Positions 60,464 through 64,000 of a stretch of DNA of 64,000 nucleotides are shown one piece after another. The notes under the pieces are model-generated. The model was not told the origin of the DNA, searched no databases, and was given only the letters and a program-made list of their open reading frames with translations. Position 1 is the first letter of the stretch. The number at the start of each line of letters is the position of its first letter. The stretch comes from Ettlia oleoabundans. Taxonomy: Eukaryota; Chlorophyta; Chlorophyceae; Chlamydomonadales. A program made the translations under genes and the position numbers. The stretch is taken from assembly GCA_019693395.1 (NCBI GenBank), contig JAAMXP010000867.1:1-64000 (forward strand). The letters run 5' to 3'.

Positions 60464-62933
60464 TTACATCTTTTGGACGACTACACTGTTGGCAAGTCCT
60501 GCCCCCTCGATTGTCACTGAATCATCATCCAGCTGCTGCTGAGGGAAGGCGGTGGCCAGGCGGTAAGGGCGCGCCGCCATGTCAGGGCGCGATGCGCTGA
60601 TGAAGCTGCAGCAAAGGGACAGCCACGAGCCGTGTTGATGTCAACCCAGGAGTGAAACAAGTTTGGCTGCTAAGGTCTAGACACTGTGGTGATGAAGGAG
60701 AGAGAAAGAGCACTGTGAGCAGATGTCGGTCAACAAGTGAGGTACACGCCAAAGCTGGCCCGCACCCATCCCCCCAATATGTTGGAAACATCAACAACAA
60801 ACAACCTTCAACACCGATGCACCCGTGCACCGCGGCATAAAGCGCACCTGCGGATGTCGGCCACCGTGTGTGTGAGGTTGAACTCTGCGCGCACCCGGGA
60901 GCCATCGGCCAGCCTGAGCTGGATGCTGGTGGTGGGCAGCGTGGGGTCCGCACCCGCCCATACCATGGTGCTGGTACCGCCACTCGGTGGCGGTCCCGCA
61001 AAGCTGGTGCTCGCTCCCTCATCCCCTCCGCTCAGCTTGTACCCGGTGCCTGAGAAGGCCTTGACCTTAGGCTGAGCTGGAGGGGTGTAATCACCTTCAC
61101 GGCGCAGCAGATTCACATTAACCTGCAAGGGAGTAGCAACAGGGAGGGCAAGCGTCGGGGAGCAGTAGGCGCACACAGTCAGGCACAAAGGGGGNNNNNN
61201 NNCTGGCAGAAGGGCGGTGTAAGCGGAATGCAAGCTTTTCAGCCCCTTACTCAAACCCCACCAGCTCTGTGATCATGTAGTTTATTTACAACTTCTCCGC
61301 CCCAATGTCCACCCTGACTGAAAGACCACTTGCCATCTCTGCTCATAACCACAGCCAGACAGCCAGTGAGCCACCCACCATGATGTTTGGGTCACCAGGG
61401 TCCAGCTCAGGCGGCAGCTGACCCCGCATGATTGCCTCCATGAAGGGAAGGTTGGAGGGGTCGCTCATGGAGCGCGGCTCGCCGTCATCCACTGAACGGA
61501 GGCGCAGCCGACAAGTTGAAAGCAGATGCAAGGAAGCTGTGGGTCAGCGCCTTTGGTTGGCACGGCCAGTGTTGTTGAGGTGCATCGTTGTCATTGCATT
61601 ATTGCGTTGCCCCAAAACTCTGCTTGAGGTACGTTGGCTGCATGTCTTAGGGTTACATAGCTCAGATTGGATTGCTGGGAACAACAAACTTGCCAAGGTA
61701 TGAAGCGCAGCCAAGGTAATAAAATGCTTACCAGTGAATATGCCATTGGCGTAGAAGGTGATCTTCACCACACGCCGCTGCGGGCCGCGGGAGGCCTCTT
61801 GACCCTGAGGGGGCCCCATCTCGCCACCTGCTCGCAGGTCAAACACATCGACAGGTGCATCTATGTTGTGCAACTAGTAGCATACATGCAAGCTGCACCT
61901 CGCTGCCAACAATTCACGGATGACTACAAGCCAGGGAACCAGATCTGCAGCAGATAACCGGCCAGCCATGCTGTGTCGCAGCGGGAAAGATAAATCACCA
62001 GCAGCTGAAAAGCCAACATCAGCTACCAGAGGCTGCCTTGCTTCACTCTTCTCCCTCCCACCTTCCAGGGTCCTGGCTGAGCCGCTGAATGCCTTGAACC
62101 TCCCACCCCCTTCCTCCTCATCTAGCATGTCTTCATAGCTCCCCTGCTCAGCTCCCGCAGCTTTTGCCCCCTCAAAAATGCCCTCCACGCGATCCTGCGG
62201 GCGACTGCCACCCTTGTCCTTGTCCTTGGGAGCGCCACGCACGAGCTGCCCGCTGCAGCAATCAACGTGTCGCGGTTACCAATCCTCAGCGGTGCAGGAG
62301 ATGACAAACTGGCTGATAAAGATAAATACGTGCCTCCCAACAATACCCAACATCACGTCTCACGCAGCTAACATAAAGCCCTCAGCCATTCACGCAGTGC
62401 AAGCACACTACTGCGAAAGGGGTGGCGCTGCACACAACAACTAAAAGGCCACAGGCGGGAGGGCAACCACTCTCGCGCTACATTGCCACCCACTAGTGCA
62501 TGCAGGCCGGTACCCTCATGCTGGCAGTAAGTTTCACAGCCTACCTCTTGTCTCCACCCACGTAGTAATCGTTGAAATCGTCATCATCCTCATCCTCATC
62601 CCCTCCTGCTATGTCTCCCAGGCTCCGTACATTGGCGGCCGCAGACCGGCCACCGCCAGCGGGGCGACTGCTAGAAGGCCCTGCTCCAGCGCCACTGACG
62701 TCACCGCTGCCGGCTGCTGCCCGGGCTGCCCGGGCGGCGGCAGCTTCTGCCAGGAGAGACGAGCCTCCAGGCGCAGGAGCTGCGACTGTGGGAGCAGGCG
62801 CCTCTGCACCGCCATTATCGAAGAAGCTCTGCACCGCCGCCTCCACCAAACCGCTGCAGCTCTCCAAGTAGAAAGCCGCAGTACGATCACTGGCGTTGGT
62901 GATGGACACAAACTGGGCCACCTTTTCATCCAT
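60464..62933 (-). CDS. p47/SHP1-type CDC48 cofactor (UBA-SEP-UBX)
   Basis: Six exons (62545-62933, 62062-62252, 61732-61860, 61379-61491, 60848-61122, 60464-60605) join in phase to 412 residues. The N-terminus MDEKVAQFVSITNASDRTAA then AVQSFFDNGG is a UBA-like ubiquitin-binding domain. An acidic low-complexity region and QDRVEGIFEGAKAAGAEQGS follow. The SEP domain spans the splice ITFYANGIFTG/VDDGEPRSMSDPSNLPFMEA with RGQLPPEL. The UBX domain is TSIQLRLADGSRVRAEFN, LTHTVADIRSFISASRP and PYRLATAFPQQQLDD, and the protein ends VVVQKM. p47/SHP1 proteins recruit the AAA ATPase CDC48/p97 to ubiquitinated cargo in Golgi/nuclear membrane fusion and degradation. The stop codon lies inside a TGTAA. Confidence 0.95.
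61195..61202. other. Assembly gap (8 N)
   Basis: Eight undetermined bases lie in intron 4 of the p47-type gene. Neighbouring exons are unaffected. Confidence 0.99.
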
Positions 62934-63487
62934 GGCTGCAAAAGGAAGGGAGGTGGGCGTAGGCTCAGTGTACGAAGTGTGATGCAACCACACTGCTGTC
63001 ACCGTCGGTCGGTAGCAGGAGTGGCAGGCAGGTGCAGCAGCGAGTGTCGTGCACAGCGGTGGTGCACAGCCCTACAACAGAACCCGATTTAACAGTCCCG
63101 TGCGAGTAGCAGATAGAAGCGTTTGCAAAGACGACCGCGAGGCACACACCTACCGCGGTATCGGCACCAGGCCACGCCTGCTGCAAGACAGCTTTACCAC
63201 AACGACCAGCCTCCGACGGGGCGCGCACAGCCCACGAAGGCACTGGAGTTCGTGATCGTGATCAAAGTGACCTCAGTGAGGTGGGGCTGGCGATCCTGGA
63301 GATTAAACCGCGTCTGATCTCTGTAGACACTGTTAGGGTCGTAAATGGTGACAAGTTCAGCGTACTTCGTGCTTGTTGCAGTACGACACCGCCTTGCGAC
63401 CCTAAACGTACCTCTTCCCCCGCAACTGGTATTACTCAATAGTTAGATCAGACGGGAATTGGTTGTGCCAGTGTCGGACGCTGTCCA
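62934..63487. promoter_or_regulatory. Shared divergent 5' region (p47 / TPR protein)
   Basis: Up to 554 bases lie between the p47-type start and the first plus-strand frame of the TPR gene. It probably holds both 5' UTRs and promoters, and possibly an upstream TPR exon. No gene was supported. Confidence 0.35.
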
Positions 63488-64000
63488 ATGGAATGCCAGT
63501 GGCGGCCTGCGCAAAACACCAGACAAACGCCTTGCACAGCCTTGCAGAGAAATACACATAAAGAGATAGTCCCGTGTGGCACACGACAGCACAACACATT
63601 CCCAGGACGGAGGGCACGGCCAGCACCCTCGAGGCGTGCTCCGCGCCTGTCGGCGGCTGATCCGCAGCAACGGCTGCCTGATACGCAGCCTGTGCCCATG
63701 GGCTTCCTCGCGGCGGCTGCGGTGCTTCTGGCAGCCCCGTATGATGCTCATGCATACAATGTCCGCTTGGAAGATGTAGATTCCCCCACCATGCAAGCAG
63801 GTGAGCAGCCGGTGACGAACAGGTGTGTCAAGTCTCTGCAGATTCACTTCACGCTGACTAGCAACACCTGCCGCAGGGTTGCGAGCCGCCACCGAAGGTA
63901 GGCTGCAGGATGCGGAGCGGTTCTTCAAGATCTATCTGCTGGACGACCCGAAGAGCGCGAGCGCCTACTCCAACCTCGGCAATGTCCATCAGCAGCAGGG
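63488..64000 (+). CDS. Thylakoid-lumen-targeted TPR protein (3' truncated by window)
   Basis: The first readable exon (63488-63800, true start uncertain) is Arg/Pro/Ala-rich like a plastid transit peptide and ends in a hydrophobic segment with an AHA site, MGFLAAAAVLLAAPYDAHAY, the layout of a bipartite thylakoid-lumen signal. It splices in phase at 63877 to GLRAATEGRLQDAERFFKIY followed by DDPKSASAYSNLGNVHQQQ, a tetratricopeptide repeat, and runs off the window. TPR proteins of the lumen side typically help photosystem or complex assembly; that role is inferred here. Confidence 0.65.

Overview
This window looks like nuclear DNA of a chlorophyte green alga. The case rests on dense GC-rich genes split by many short introns, Ala/Gln/Gly-rich low-complexity protein tracts, a proline-rich ectodomain protein of algal type, plastid-type N-termini on several products, and TGTAA (the usual green-algal polyadenylation signal) downstream of several stops. 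A trebouxiophyte (Chlorella-like) is my guess from style only. All gene models were built by hand from splice sites, reading phase and protein similarity. For 18 genes (about 118 introns) every exon joins in phase, except one small doubt in the last exon of the secreted protein at 40-42 kb.

Layout. 1-1.8 kb: 3' end of a single-pass membrane protein. 2.2-9.8 kb (-): one 11-exon gene for an unrecognised 1,832-residue protein with a striking C-terminal motif. 10.05-17.5 kb: a tandem segmental duplication carrying two intact microsomal glutathione S-transferase 3 genes, two copies of a small membrane-protein gene (copy 1 decayed) and, at the junction, a truncated first exon of the F-box gene that follows. 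17.4-21.1 kb: an F-box/RCC1/R3H fusion protein. 21.4-24.5 kb: an SPP2-like G-patch gene head-to-head (53 bp apart) with the meiotic gene SPO11. 24.9-28.9 kb: a COA1-like organellar protein and a TMEM144-type transporter. 29.1-30.4 kb: GINS subunit PSF2. 30.9-39.4 kb: a 17-exon RecD2-type helicase. 40-48.4 kb: a secreted Cys-rich protein and a 14-exon acid-lipase-family protein. 48.6-54.9 kb: a small unknown gene, OST48 and a MoCF/CinA-domain protein. 55.9-62.9 kb: an SR splicing factor, a plastid-type HI0933 flavoprotein and p47/SHP1. From 63.5 kb: the 5' end of a lumen-targeted TPR protein.

The genes do not form a pathway. Genome maintenance and meiosis (RecD2, PSF2, SPO11), RNA processing (SR protein, SPP2-like) and ER/secretory functions (OST48, p47, lipase) recur. 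Most neighbours are divergent pairs sharing a short intergenic stretch or convergent pairs. No CRISPR, prophage or operon structure is present, and I found no rRNA or tRNA gene. The most notable observations are the recent duplication with unequal decay, the F-box/RCC1/R3H architecture, the intron-rich RecD2 gene, and 8 GC-AG introns among about 118.
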